A stretch of DNA of 55,808 nucleotides from an uncultured Mycolicibacterium sp. (GCA_945957405.1 CAMFLL010000002.1:1-55808), one strand, 5' to 3'. Counted from the first letter of the stretch, positions 25,309-34,688 are shown. Notes: generated by a model not told the origin, from the sequence alone. Numbers and translations are program-made.

Positions 25309-26763
25309 TCATACCGTCCACCGCAGATGAGCCGCGCGGGTCTTGGTGTAGAAATGCTCTGCCGCACCGAGTTCGGGTGTGCCGAGCGCCGAGGCTTTCG
25401 CGCCGCCGAACGGCAGGTGCGGCTCGGCGCCGACGGTCGGCCGGTTGACGTGCACCATGCCGGTGTCGGACTCGTGGATGAAGCGCTGGGCCGCACGCAG
25501 GTCGCCGGTATAGATCGCGGCCGAAAGCCCGTAGCGCACCGCGTTGTTGACCTCGATCGCCTCGTCGATGTCGGCGATCTCGTGCAACGACACGATGGGC
25601 CCGAAGATCTCCTCGTGCAGTGCGGCGCCGTGGTTGGGCGCGCGGAGCAGGGTGGGTTCGAGAAACCACCCATGGGCGTGCGGATCTGTGGTCATCACCG
25701 AGCCGCCCGTGATGATCTCGGCGCCGTCGCCGAGGGCGGCATCGAGCACCTTCCTGGTGTCGCCGAGCTGCTGCGCCGAGGCCATCGGCCCGACGGTGGT
25801 GGATTCGTCGAGGCCGGGGCCGACCACGAGGCCCGCGACGGCTTCGGTGAGGCGCCGCTGCACCTCGTCGATCACCTCGCGGTGCGCCAACACCCGACTG
25901 CTGGACGTGCAACGCTGGCCGGATGTGCCGTAACCGCCGACCATGATGGCGGTGATCGCGGCATCGAGATCGGCGTCGGGCATCACGACAAGCGCGTTCT
26001 TACCGCCCATCTCGCATTGCACGCGTTTGCCGTTCGCGGTGGCCTGCGCGGCGATGCGCAGACCGACGTCGGTGGATCCGGTGAAGCTGATCCCGGCGAC
26101 GGCCGGATGTGAGGTCAGTTCTGGACCGACCACGGATCCCGATCCCAGCACCAGGTTCAGGGCTTCCGGTGGCACACCCGCCTCGAGGTAGGCCTGCACC
26201 AGCAGTGTGGCGCTCAGCGGCGTTATCTCGGCGGGCTTGAACACCACGGCATTGCCGAAAGCCAGCGCCGGGGCCAGTTTCCAGTTGGTGATCATCGCGG
26301 GAAAATTCCATGGGCAAATCAGTCCGACGACGCCAAGCGGTGCGCGGAACGTGTAGCCGAATTCCTCGGCGCCCGCGAGGTTGGCGGTGTAACCGTCGGG
26401 CTGGCGCGCCGTGGTCGCGAAATACTGTGTCTGCTCCACCATGCGACCCGCCTCGACACGCGATTCGCTGATGGGCTTACCCATTTCGAGGGTGATGGCG
26501 CGGGCGAATTCATCACGGCGGCCATCCATGATCGCCGCGGCTCGGGTGAGTACGCCGGCACGCTCGAACGCCGGTGTCCGCGCCCAGGACTTCGCGGCGC
26601 GGGCGGCGGACTCGATGGCCTCGACCATGTCGGCGGCATCGGCGCAGGGTACGGTTGCCACGGTGTCGCGGGTGTCGGCGGGGTTGGTGAGTTGCCAGGT
26701 GGCGCGGGCGGAACGCCACTGCCCCCCGATGTGATTCAGGGGTACGGGTCCGGTCTGGGGCAT
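25309..26763 (-). CDS. NAD(P)-dependent semialdehyde dehydrogenase
   Basis: A 484-residue aldehyde dehydrogenase with catalytic Cys285 (SGQRCTSSSR) and general base Glu251 (QCEMGGKN), plus the cofactor loop FTGSTDVG. It resembles succinic/2-oxoglutarate semialdehyde dehydrogenases. Placed directly before the GabT-like aminotransferase, it probably oxidises the omega-oxo acid from transamination (succinate or glutarate semialdehyde). ATG 26763. It follows the CoA-transferase by 39 bases on the same strand. Confidence 0.9.
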   Translation of the reverse strand: MPQTGPVPLNHIGGQWRSARATWQLTNPADTRDTVATVPCADAADMVEAIESAARAAKSWARTPAFERAGVLTRAAAIMDGRRDEFARAITLEMGKPISESRVEAGRMVEQTQYFATTARQPDGYTANLAGAEEFGYTFRAPLGVVGLICPWNFPAMITNWKLAPALAFGNAVVFKPAEITPLSATLLVQAYLEAGVPPEALNLVLGSGSVVGPELTSHPAVAGISFTGSTDVGLRIAAQATANGKRVQCEMGGKNALVVMPDADLDAAITAIMVGGYGTSGQRCTSSSRVLAHREVIDEVQRRLTEAVAGLVVGPGLDESTTVGPMASAQQLGDTRKVLDAALGDGAEIITGGSVMTTDPHAHGWFLEPTLLRAPNHGAALHEEIFGPIVSLHEIADIDEAIEVNNAVRYGLSAAIYTGDLRAAQRFIHESDTGMVHVNRPTVGAEPHLPFGGAKASALGTPELGAAEHFYTKTRAAHLRWTV

Positions 26764-26802
26764 GGGTGAGTCCTCTCGGCTGAATGGCTGGAGTGAAGCG
26801 GG

Positions 26803-28008
26803 TCAGAGCACGCCTGCGGTACGCAGCTCGTCGAATTCGGCGGCGGACAGATCGGTGTGGGCGAACAGGATCCGCTCGGTGTCGGCGCCGATCGCCGGGA
26901 TCTGGCCCGTCCCCGAGTCGGTTCCCGCGCCGGTGAGCCGTGCGGTCAGCAGATTCGGGTAGCCGCTGGTGTGCGCGAGCACACCGAGTTCGGTGGTGGC
27001 CGGGTCGTTGACCATGTCGGCGACGGTGCGGATCGGCGCGCCGAGCAACCCCGCCTCGAGCAGGATGCGGGTCAACTCTTCGGTCTTGAACGTCGCGGTG
27101 GCTGCTGCGATGGCGTGTTCGACGCGATCCCGGTGACGGACGCGTCCGGCGTTGGTGGCCAGCTCTGGATCCTCGAGCAGGTTCTCTGCGCCGATCGCGC
27201 GGCAGAGGGTCGGCCACATCCGGTCGTTGACCGTGCCGGTGATGATGTCGCCGTCGGCTGTGGGGAAACCTCCGTAGGGGACAATGGACGGATGGTGAGA
27301 TCCCCAGCGCCCCGGCACATCCCCGGAGACACTCACCGAGGCGACCAGGGTCCCGAGCACCCCGATGGCGGTCTCGTAGAGGGACGTGTCGATGTGGGTG
27401 CCCACTCCGATTTCGCCCGCGACGGACAGTGCGGCGATGATCTGCCCCGCGGCGGTGAGGCCGGTGGCGATGTCGGTCATCGCGATGCCGAAGCGGGCGG
27501 GTTCACCGTTGCGTGACCCGGTGACACTCATCAGGCCGGACATTCCTTCGACGACGATCTCGGTGCCCGGGTAACCGGCATACGGGCCGTTGCGCCCGAA
27601 GCCGGAGATCGCGCAGGTCACGAGGGCGGGGTTGTGCGAAGCCAGGGTGGCGTGGTCGAGACGGTAACGCTCGGCGACACCGGGCCGGAAGTTCTCGATC
27701 ACGACGTCGCACTTGCCGACCAGCTTGTGCAGCAGCTCCTGGCCCCGCGCGTGGCTGAAATCAACTGCCACCGATGACTTTCCGCGGTTCAGGGCGGCGA
27801 AGTAGGCGCTGATCCGGTCGTCGTCATCGATGAACGGCGGGCCCCAGCTGCGGGTGTCGTCACCGACACCGGGCCGCTCGATCTTGATGACCTCCGCGCC
27901 GAGTTCGGCGAGGAACAGTGTGCAGTACGGGCCGGACAGGATGCGGGTGAAATCCAGGACGCGCACCCCGGCCAGCGGCAGCTCGTGGAGCTCGTCGAGC
28001 GTGGTCAC
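26803..28008 (-). CDS. Family III (CaiB/BaiF) CoA-transferase
   Basis: A 401-residue CoA-transferase that moves CoA between carboxylic acids. The N-terminal signature reads LAGVRVLDFTRILSGPYCT and the catalytic aspartate is about Asp179 (GIAMTDIATG). Unlike mcr in this window it lacks the racemase residues and looks like the succinyl-CoA:dicarboxylate/formyl-CoA branch. GTG 28008 overlaps the upstream stop by 4 bases. In a pathway ending in glutarate or another acid, it would activate the product; that assignment is inference. Confidence 0.9.
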   Translation of the reverse strand: MTTLDELHELPLAGVRVLDFTRILSGPYCTLFLAELGAEVIKIERPGVGDDTRSWGPPFIDDDDRISAYFAALNRGKSSVAVDFSHARGQELLHKLVGKCDVVIENFRPGVAERYRLDHATLASHNPALVTCAISGFGRNGPYAGYPGTEIVVEGMSGLMSVTGSRNGEPARFGIAMTDIATGLTAAGQIIAALSVAGEIGVGTHIDTSLYETAIGVLGTLVASVSVSGDVPGRWGSHHPSIVPYGGFPTADGDIITGTVNDRMWPTLCRAIGAENLLEDPELATNAGRVRHRDRVEHAIAAATATFKTEELTRILLEAGLLGAPIRTVADMVNDPATTELGVLAHTSGYPNLLTARLTGAGTDSGTGQIPAIGADTERILFAHTDLSAAEFDELRTAGVL

Positions 28009-28727
28009 GCCGGGACTCCCGCAGACTGCGCGCTGAACGGATACGGCAGCCGAGGCATCCACCGCTGCCATGCGGTGTGGATTGATCCTGACGAGAATGC
28101 CTGCGCAAGAGCGCTGTCGAGAAGATCGCGCATCTCGGGTCGGTGCCGCGCGACGGCCAGCGCCCACCGGTTGGCGGTCGGCGACGAGAAGGCGATCTCG
28201 ATGTCGGCGGCATCGGTCAGCGGTTGCAGCGCGACCTCGTCGTCGACGACAGCATCGACGTCACCGCTGCGGAGGGCGCCGACCAGGTCGGCCAGGACAT
28301 CCTCCCCGGTCGCATCGAACGGGATGACTTCCGCACCGGTGAAGGTCTGCGCAAGTGCGTGATTCGTGGAGTCGGCGATGGCCAACACACGCTTGCCCGC
28401 GAGATCGGCCGCCGAGGTGATGCCTTCACCGCGACGCACCAGCACGGCTTCGTCGAAAATGGCGTACGGCCGGGTGAAGGAGACCAGGCGGCTGCGATGT
28501 TCGGTGATGCCCTGGCCGCAGAGGATGGCGTCCCCTGCGCCGTCGTCGAGCGCGGGGATCATGTCCGACCATCGCCGGTACACCCAGGTGAGCTCGCGGC
28601 CGGTCGCGGCGGCGACCGCTTCGGCGACGTCGACCTCGTATCCGACGCGGGCGGTGTCGTCGGTCGCCTTGGTGAACAACGGCGGTGATTCGATGTTGAC
28701 GCACAGCAGGCGAAGGGGTTCGGTCAT
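28005..28727 (-). CDS. Type 2 periplasmic-binding-fold protein without signal peptide
   Basis: A 240-residue protein of the amino-acid-binding (SBP_bac_3) fold: opening strand PLRLLCVNIESPPLFT, GYEVDVAEAVAAATGREL, the WSDMIPALDDGAGDAI hinge region and the domain-2 stretch LAGKRVLAIADSTNHALAQ. There is no signal peptide, lipobox or transmembrane helix; the ATG at 28727 overlaps the P450 stop (ATGA), so no upstream signal can be missing. It is therefore probably cytoplasmic, perhaps a ligand buffer, sensor or enzyme of this fold. Overlaps on both sides show it belongs to the catabolic operon. Confidence 0.82.
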   Translation of the reverse strand: MTEPLRLLCVNIESPPLFTKATDDTARVGYEVDVAEAVAAATGRELTWVYRRWSDMIPALDDGAGDAILCGQGITEHRSRLVSFTRPYAIFDEAVLVRRGEGITSAADLAGKRVLAIADSTNHALAQTFTGAEVIPFDATGEDVLADLVGALRSGDVDAVVDDEVALQPLTDAADIEIAFSSPTANRWALAVARHRPEMRDLLDSALAQAFSSGSIHTAWQRWMPRLPYPFSAQSAGVPA

Positions 28728-29950
28728 GATCGCGGCGCTCCGGGGGTGAAGGTGATGGGCAAGGTGACAGGTCCGGTGTTGCCGCTGTCGGGCAGCGAAC
28801 GCCCACCTGCTGTCCGTCTTGGCGCGGTGAGTCGCTGGGCCAGCAGCGGCAGCGCCTCGCTCATATCGCTTCGGGCGATGAAATGGCCGAGGCAGTGGTG
28901 GACGCCGCCGCCGAAGCCGAAGTGGGTCCGCCGGTGCGCGGTGATGTCGAACGACACCTCCGCGCCGTCGGTGTCGTCGGTGCCGGCCAGCCCGCTGAGC
29001 AGATGGATCGTGGTGCCCTTGGTGATGGGCACACCCTGGAACTCGAAGTCGTGCAGTGCTTCCCGGGTAACCCACGTCACCGTCGGTGCGACGCGCATCA
29101 CCTCCTCCACCGCTGCACGGCCCAGATCGGGCCGGTGGGCGAGCAGCTCCCACTGGTCCGGATGGTCGAGGAACATGCTCATCGCCAAGCCCAGCTGATT
29201 GCGGGTGGTATCCATGCCCGCAAAGATGACGTTGACCAGTGCGGTGCGCAGTTCTTCGCGCGACATCTTCTCCTCGTCCTGCGCCGCCTGGACGAGTTTG
29301 GTGGCGAAATCCTCCTTCGGGTGTGCGGTGCGATCCTCGATGAGGTCGTCGGCATAGCCGTAGAGTCCGGCCATCGCCTCTTCGATCTGATCCAGGTCGG
29401 TGCGGATCGTGACGCCCAGTGCCAGTCCGACCACCGAGGACCAGGTGGCGATGGTTTTCCACTCCGACTCGGGGATGCCCAGCAGAATGGAGATGACCCG
29501 TGCGGCATAGGGTTCGGCGAACTCGGAGACGAACTCACACTCGCCGCCGTCGATGAAGGCGTCGATCAGCTCGTTGGCCAGAGCCTGGAAGCGTGGGACA
29601 AGGCCTTCGATCAGCTTGGGGGAGAAGGCCGGATTGTGCAGGCGACGCAGGCGACCGTGATCGGCACCCTCGTAGTTGATCAGCGTGGTCCGCCAGAACT
29701 GGTGGAAGAGACCGTCGGTGACACCGTTCTTGTCCGGCCAGGCCCAGCTGCCTTGGCGCAGGCGCCGGTCTTTGAGCAGCGCGGCCATCTCGCCGTAGCG
29801 CAGCACCGCCAGCCCGTAGTTGGTGCGGGCATACCAGCTCTTGGCGCGCGCGGCGCGGGCTTCCGCGGAGTTCATTGAGAAGTCGGGATCACCGAGATTG
29901 AGGTACGGCGGCTCTGGAATGGAGACATCCTGCTGCAGTGCGGTGTTCAT
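28724..29950 (-). CDS. Cytochrome P450 of the amine cluster
   Basis: A soluble bacterial P450 of 408 residues. The heme-binding loop FGGGVHHCLG gives Cys353 as thiolate ligand, the I-helix oxygen site is AGMDTT (244-249), and the K-helix ExxR is Glu283-Arg286. ATG 29950 follows GGAGC by eight bases; the long upstream frame overlaps the enoyl-CoA hydratase gene and is not coding. Its electron donor is probably the ferredoxin at the head of the operon. P450s in mycobacterial piperidine/pyrrolidine/morpholine degradation (CYP151 type) open cyclic amines; here it may instead or also take the place of the PuuB oxidase. Confidence 0.94.
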   Translation of the reverse strand: MNTALQQDVSIPEPPYLNLGDPDFSMNSAEARAARAKSWYARTNYGLAVLRYGEMAALLKDRRLRQGSWAWPDKNGVTDGLFHQFWRTTLINYEGADHGRLRRLHNPAFSPKLIEGLVPRFQALANELIDAFIDGGECEFVSEFAEPYAARVISILLGIPESEWKTIATWSSVVGLALGVTIRTDLDQIEEAMAGLYGYADDLIEDRTAHPKEDFATKLVQAAQDEEKMSREELRTALVNVIFAGMDTTRNQLGLAMSMFLDHPDQWELLAHRPDLGRAAVEEVMRVAPTVTWVTREALHDFEFQGVPITKGTTIHLLSGLAGTDDTDGAEVSFDITAHRRTHFGFGGGVHHCLGHFIARSDMSEALPLLAQRLTAPRRTAGGRSLPDSGNTGPVTLPITFTPGAPRS

Positions 29951-30747
29951 GGTCTTGCTCCTGTCGGCTGCGGTTCGGGCCAGCATGGGGTGCGTTTCTG
30001 GGCGAAGGCGCTCAACCCTTCGCGGTAGTCTGGCGACAGCGCCGTCGACCGCCACAGGCCGTCTTCGACGTCCAGCGCCTCGTGAAGCGGCAGTCCGTGC
30101 CCCTGGCGCAGTGCGGTCTTGGCATTGCATTGTGCTGTACTGCTTTTCGACGCGATGGTTTCGGCGAGACGCAGGGCGGTATCGAGGGCGTCGGAGTCGG
30201 CGAGGATGTCGACGACGCCGTAGCGGTGGGCCTCCGCCGCGCCGAGTATGCGGCCCGTGAGGATGAGCTCGCCGGCCCGTCCGGTGCCGATCTTGCGGGG
30301 CAGTAGCTGCGTGCCGCCTCCGCCGGGGATGATTCCTACGCCGGTTTCCGGAAAGCCCACTGACGCCGACGCGTCCGCGACGACGAGGTCGCAGGTGAGC
30401 GCCAGCTCCAGGCCGCCGCCGAGCGCGGTACCGCGGATCGCAGCCACGGTCGGAACCCGCACCGCCAGCAGGGCTCGGGTCGCCGCCATCGAGTCGGCCC
30501 TGGCCGCCATCAGCCCGGTCTCGTCGAGTGTGCGCCGTTCCTTGAGGTCCGCACCCACCGAGAAGTGTTCGGGTGCAGCGGAGCTCATCACGATGACACG
30601 CACTCGGGCATCGGCATCCAATTCCGCTGCTGCGGCGGCAATCTGGCGCGCGAAGTCCGCGGACAACGCGTTGCGTACAGATGGTCGGTCGAGCACGAGT
30701 CGGCCGATGCCGCCGTCGACGGAGACGATGACGTCCGGACCGGTCAC
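29947..30747 (-). CDS. Enoyl-CoA hydratase
   Basis: A crotonase-fold protein of 266 residues with both catalytic glutamates of hydratases: Glu114 in LGGGLELAL and Glu134 in GFPETGVGIIPGGGGTQ. It should hydrate a 2-enoyl-CoA. GTG 30747 overlaps the aldehyde dehydrogenase stop, and its own stop overlaps the P450 start, so it is tightly coupled in the operon. Together with the CoA-transferase it suggests that carbon leaves the pathway as an acyl-CoA; no dehydrogenase to make the enoyl-CoA is in the window. Confidence 0.92.
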   Translation of the reverse strand: MTGPDVIVSVDGGIGRLVLDRPSVRNALSADFARQIAAAAAELDADARVRVIVMSSAAPEHFSVGADLKERRTLDETGLMAARADSMAATRALLAVRVPTVAAIRGTALGGGLELALTCDLVVADASASVGFPETGVGIIPGGGGTQLLPRKIGTGRAGELILTGRILGAAEAHRYGVVDILADSDALDTALRLAETIASKSSTAQCNAKTALRQGHGLPLHEALDVEDGLWRSTALSPDYREGLSAFAQKRTPCWPEPQPTGARP

Positions 30748-32234
30748 AGCTGGATCCAGGTCGTCTTGAGCTGCGAGTACTTGTCGAGGGCATGCAGGGA
30801 CTTGTCGCGCCCGAAACCGGACTGCCCATATCCGCCGAAGGGCACGGAGACGTCGGCGGCGTCGTAGCAGTTCACGAACACCGTGCCGGCACGGATGCCG
30901 CGCGACACGGTGTGCGCGGTGGACAGGTCGGTGGTCCACACCGACGCCGCCAGGCCGTAGCGGGTGCCGTTGGCCATCCGGACCGCCTCGTCGACGGTGT
31001 CGAACGGCAGGACGACGAGCACGGGCCCGAAGATCTCCTCCTGCGCCACCGTGGATTCCGGGGCGACGCCCGTGATGACGGTGGGTTGCATGTAGGAGCC
31101 GCCCGGCAGCACGTCCACCCGGTGGCCTCCGGTGACGACGGTCGCGCCGGCTGCCGCGGCGGCGTCGATGTGCGCCAGCACGCTGCCGAGGTGGTGTTCG
31201 GAGACCATGGCGCCGAGTTCGGTGTGCGGATCCAGCGGATCGGCGGGCACCATCTTCTCGGCCCTGCGCACGATCGCGTCGAGCAGTTCGTCGTGGCGGG
31301 AGCGGTGCACGATCAATCGCGATCCGGCCGAACAGATCTGGCCCTGGTTGAAGAAGATGCCGCCGGAGACGCCGTCGGCCACCTGATCGGTGTCGGGTGC
31401 GTCCGGCATCACCAGTTGCGGGCTCTTGCCGCCGAGTTCGAGGGCGATCTGTTTGATGTTGCTGTCGGCGGAGTCACGCAGGAGTTGCCTGCCGACGGTG
31501 CCCGAGCCGGTGAAGCACACCAGGTCGACGTCATCGTGTCGGGCCAGCGCCGCGCCCGCCGTTTCGCCGAAGCCGGGCACGACGTTGAGAACACCGTCGG
31601 GCAGGCCGGCCTCGGCGGCGAGTTCGGCGAACCGCAGGGCGGTCAGCGTGGATTGTTCGGCTGGTTTCAGTACCACCGAGTTGCCCATGGCGAGTGCGGG
31701 AGCGAGTTTCCACGCGGCCAGCATCAGCGGGAAGTTCCACGGCACGATGGCGCCGACGACGCCGACCGGTTCGCGGGTGATCATCGACACGACCGTCGGA
31801 TCGCTGGGCCCGACTTCGTCGTAGCGCTTGTCGATCGCCTCGGCGAAGAAATCGAATGACTGCATAACCACCCGCATGTCGACGCTGACGGCATCGGATA
31901 CCGGCTTGCCCATGTCGAGCGATTCGAGCAGTGCCAGCTCGTGGTTGTGGGCTTCGACGAGGCGGGCCAGCCGCTGCAGCACCAGGCGTCGTCGTCGGGG
32001 ATGCTGATGGGCCCACCGTCCGTCGGTGAACGCCGTCCGTGCGGCGCGGACCGCGGTGTCGACATCGGCTGCCCCGCACGCGGCAACCTCGGCGATGAGG
32101 TTGCCGTTCCGCGGTGTCGTGGCCTCGAATCGGCGGCCCGAGGCGGCGGGCATGAACCGGCCGTCGATGAAGGCGTCGACCCTGGTGACCACGGTGTCGG
32201 CGGCGGCCAGATTGTCGGCCAGGGTGCAGGTCAT
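30744..32234 (-). CDS. Aldehyde dehydrogenase, PuuC-like
   Basis: A 496-residue NAD(P)-dependent aldehyde dehydrogenase with Glu266 (LELGGKSPQ) and nucleophile Cys301 (FNQGQICSAGSR). This pattern and its length resemble gamma-glutamyl-gamma-aminobutyraldehyde dehydrogenase PuuC. Position between a PuuD-like hydrolase and the rest of the operon supports oxidation of a gamma-glutamyl-linked aminoaldehyde. ATG 32234 overlaps the upstream stop by 4 bases (ATGA). Confidence 0.92.
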   Translation of the reverse strand: MTCTLADNLAAADTVVTRVDAFIDGRFMPAASGRRFEATTPRNGNLIAEVAACGAADVDTAVRAARTAFTDGRWAHQHPRRRRLVLQRLARLVEAHNHELALLESLDMGKPVSDAVSVDMRVVMQSFDFFAEAIDKRYDEVGPSDPTVVSMITREPVGVVGAIVPWNFPLMLAAWKLAPALAMGNSVVLKPAEQSTLTALRFAELAAEAGLPDGVLNVVPGFGETAGAALARHDDVDLVCFTGSGTVGRQLLRDSADSNIKQIALELGGKSPQLVMPDAPDTDQVADGVSGGIFFNQGQICSAGSRLIVHRSRHDELLDAIVRRAEKMVPADPLDPHTELGAMVSEHHLGSVLAHIDAAAAAGATVVTGGHRVDVLPGGSYMQPTVITGVAPESTVAQEEIFGPVLVVLPFDTVDEAVRMANGTRYGLAASVWTTDLSTAHTVSRGIRAGTVFVNCYDAADVSVPFGGYGQSGFGRDKSLHALDKYSQLKTTWIQL

Positions 32235-32956
32235 AGGGTTGCTCCTGTCATCGCGTCGGAGGATGTCCAGCGGGCGGGATCGACCAGGGCGTCGAAGAGT
32301 GCCTGTTCGGCCGGGGTGACGTCGGCGTCGTCCTCGGGGTGCCACTGCACCGCCAGGATCGGCGCCTGCCGGTGCTGCACCGCTTCGATGCACCCGTCGT
32401 CGGCGACGCCGGTGACGACGAGGTCCCGGCCGAGTTGATCGACGGCCTGGTGGTGGCACGTCGACACCGAGAGGTTCTCGGTTCCCGTGACACGGGCCAC
32501 CAGGCCGCCGGGATGCAGGCCGACGGTGTGGAATCCATGCCGGTGTTCGACGCCGGTCGGGGGTAGGTCGGGCAACAGTGTGCCGCCCAGGGCGACGTTG
32601 AGGACCTGCATGCCCCGGCAGATCGCCAGCGCCGGAATGCCTGCCGCGACCACATCTCTGGCCAACTGCAGGTCGACGCAGTCGTGGACCGGGTCCAGCG
32701 AGCCGTCGTCGCCGGACTGCGTCGGCGGTGCGCCGTAGGACGTGGGATCGACGTCCCGCCCACCGGGCAGCACCACCGCCTGATAGTTGTGCAGAGAGTG
32801 CCGGTGATGCGCCTCGACGGGCGGCAGGATGACCGGGTCGCCTCCGGCGCGGTACACCGCGTCGACCACGTTCTCCGATGCCACGTATCCGCGGTAGCGC
32901 AACCCGTCTACCTTCGATGAGCGCATCGACGCGATGGCGATGTGTGGCCTCGTCAT
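32231..32956 (-). CDS. Gamma-glutamyl-gamma-aminobutyrate hydrolase-like (PuuD type)
   Basis: A 241-residue class I glutamine-amidotransferase-like hydrolase. The triad is Cys113 (AICRGMQVLNVALGG), His206 and Glu208 (VQWHPED). PuuD-type enzymes cleave the gamma-glutamyl amide after aldehyde oxidation, releasing glutamate and the omega-amino acid. Overlaps of 4 bases with genes on both sides place it in the operon immediately after the ligase, the same functional grouping as in the Puu pathway. Confidence 0.92.
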   Translation of the reverse strand: MTRPHIAIASMRSSKVDGLRYRGYVASENVVDAVYRAGGDPVILPPVEAHHRHSLHNYQAVVLPGGRDVDPTSYGAPPTQSGDDGSLDPVHDCVDLQLARDVVAAGIPALAICRGMQVLNVALGGTLLPDLPPTGVEHRHGFHTVGLHPGGLVARVTGTENLSVSTCHHQAVDQLGRDLVVTGVADDGCIEAVQHRQAPILAVQWHPEDDADVTPAEQALFDALVDPARWTSSDAMTGATL

Positions 32957-34284
32957 AATCCTGCGGTCAGATACATATCGCGTTCCCAATCGGTGACGGT
33001 GGCGCAGTAGCGGGTCCACTCGTCGGTGCGCATCGCGATGAGGATGTCGGTGATCTCGTCGGGAAGGGATTCGCGGACGAACTTGCCGTCGGCGAAGATC
33101 TTGATGGCTTCTCCGAGAGTGGTGGGAATGGACCGGGTTTCGACGGTATCGGGATCGATCTGCTGATCGAGACCGTGTTGGATCTGCGCGATCAGCAGCG
33201 CGTGCGACAGGTACGGGTTGACCGCAGAATCCGGCAGCTTGTACTCGAGCCGCCCGTTGCCGGAGAGGCGGATCATGGCGGTCTTGTCCTCGAGCGCCCA
33301 GTCGATGGCGGTGGGGGCGAATTGCCCGACGCTGAACCGCTTGTAGCTGTTCACGGTGGTGGCGAAGACGAGCATGGATTCCTGGGCGTGCGTGAGGATA
33401 CCGCCCAGGGCGTGACGACCCGTGTCGGTCAGGTGCAGATCGGTACGACCGGGCTCGTTGAACATGTTGGTGTCGCCGCGCCAGAGGCTGAGATTGTGGT
33501 GCAATCCGGTGCCCATGGTGTCGTTGGAGACCTTGGGCATGAAGGTCGCGGTGACACCGAACTCGCGGGCCACCTGCCGGCAGACCATGCGGTAGGTGAT
33601 GACGCGGTCGGCCGTCAGGTCAGCGTTGTCGAACATCCAGTTGACCTCGAGCTGGCCGATGTCCTCGTAGTCGCATTCGATCATGTTCATGCCGAAGGCG
33701 GTGCAGTAGCGCATGATCTGCGTGTAGATCGGCTTCATGCGTTCGAGCTGCTCGAATTCGTAGGACGGGTTCTGGCCCGGTCGTGACGTCACCTCCAGAC
33801 CGTCGCCGAACCAGGTCATTTCGGGTTCGCATCCGGTCCGCAACTCCAGACCGGTGCGATCCCGGAACTCGGCGTGGGTGCGGCGCAGATGCCCGCGCGC
33901 GTCGCCACCGAACGGTGCACCGCCGACGGCGGCGCGGTGTTCGGGCTCGTAGATCGAGCACAGGAAGCGGGCGCAGGAGGTGTCCCAGGGCAGCACAGCG
34001 AAGGTGTCCATGTCAGGCAGGGCCTGGAATTCGGAGGCGGCCGGTCCGCCGCCGATCAGCTCGTCGTCGACACTGATCTGGTAGTCGGCGACGGCGGAGC
34101 GGTGCATGACCATGCCGTTTTCGAGGTTGCGGGCCAGTTGGGCGGCGGGCACCACCTTTGCCATGATCTTGCCGCTCAGGGTGGCGAACTGGTAGTAGAT
34201 GTGCTCCACACCGGCGTCCACCGCCTCGCGGATCTGTTCAGGCACAACACTATTGCGTTCCTGATGATCACTCAACGCGGACAT
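32953..34284 (-). CDS. Glutamine synthetase-like gamma-glutamyl amine ligase (PuuA type)
   Basis: A 443-residue glutamine-synthetase-fold ligase with the metal-site GCEPEMTWF, the ATP/ammonia-site GTGLHHNLSLW and the NSYKRF glutamate-binding stretch. The last signature reads GRLEYKLPDSAVNPYL; housekeeping GlnA has Arg where Lys stands here. The length and the neighbouring PuuD/PuuC-like genes indicate ATP-dependent joining of glutamate to an amine rather than to ammonia. ATG 34284 is favoured by GGAG seven bases upstream over a GTG two codons earlier. It follows the ferredoxin gene by 135 bases. Confidence 0.9.
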   Translation of the reverse strand: MSALSDHQERNSVVPEQIREAVDAGVEHIYYQFATLSGKIMAKVVPAAQLARNLENGMVMHRSAVADYQISVDDELIGGGPAASEFQALPDMDTFAVLPWDTSCARFLCSIYEPEHRAAVGGAPFGGDARGHLRRTHAEFRDRTGLELRTGCEPEMTWFGDGLEVTSRPGQNPSYEFEQLERMKPIYTQIMRYCTAFGMNMIECDYEDIGQLEVNWMFDNADLTADRVITYRMVCRQVAREFGVTATFMPKVSNDTMGTGLHHNLSLWRGDTNMFNEPGRTDLHLTDTGRHALGGILTHAQESMLVFATTVNSYKRFSVGQFAPTAIDWALEDKTAMIRLSGNGRLEYKLPDSAVNPYLSHALLIAQIQHGLDQQIDPDTVETRSIPTTLGEAIKIFADGKFVRESLPDEITDILIAMRTDEWTRYCATVTDWERDMYLTAGL

Positions 34285-34419
34285 CAACACACTCCAGATG
34301 TGGTGGGGAAGGGGGCGGTGGTTCGGGCCGGGGCCGTGCGGTCCGGCGGCCGAGCAGTAGCGGAAACTGTTGTCGGCCTGGTGTTCCCATCAGAGCGGAC
34401 CGTGTCGGACACCAAGGGG

Positions 34420-34614
34420 TCACCGGTCTTCGCTGAGTCGGATCGCCTGTACCGGGCAGACGTCGGCGGCCTCCTCGACATCGCTCGCGTGGTCGGCGAC
34501 GGCGTTCGGCTGGAAAATGAGCACACCGTCGTCGTCCATCGAGAACACGTCCGGGGCCGCGATCACGCATTGCCCGTGGTTCTCGCAGATCGTGCGGTCA
34601 ACCTCGGCTCGCAT
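34420..34614 (-). CDS. P450-type [3Fe-4S] ferredoxin, 64 aa
   Basis: A small ferredoxin that passes electrons to a P450. Cluster ligands are Cys10, Cys16 and Cys53 (CENHGQC ... CPVQAI). The position of the fourth cysteine is held by His13, as is usual for [3Fe-4S] ferredoxins paired with actinobacterial P450s. ATG 34614 has GGAG five bases upstream. It is the first gene of the amine operon, 75 bases behind the 30-bp element, although its likely P450 partner is five genes downstream. No ferredoxin reductase gene is in the window. Confidence 0.93.
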   Translation of the reverse strand: MRAEVDRTICENHGQCVIAAPDVFSMDDDGVLIFQPNAVADHASDVEEAADVCPVQAIRLSEDR

Positions 34615-34688
34615 ACCTACTCCTCATGTGGTGCCCGATCGCAGGGAGCGGCCGCGGTGGAGATCGGGGCCGTATCCTGTCAGCAACT

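Noticed and set aside
25236..25673. N-terminal extension of the GabT frame
   Set aside because: Overlaps the aldehyde dehydrogenase end, Arg/Ser/Pro-rich, and lies upstream of the good ribosome site.
29951..30829. N-terminal extension of the P450 frame
   Set aside because: Covers the enoyl-CoA hydratase gene in another frame; no family similarity.
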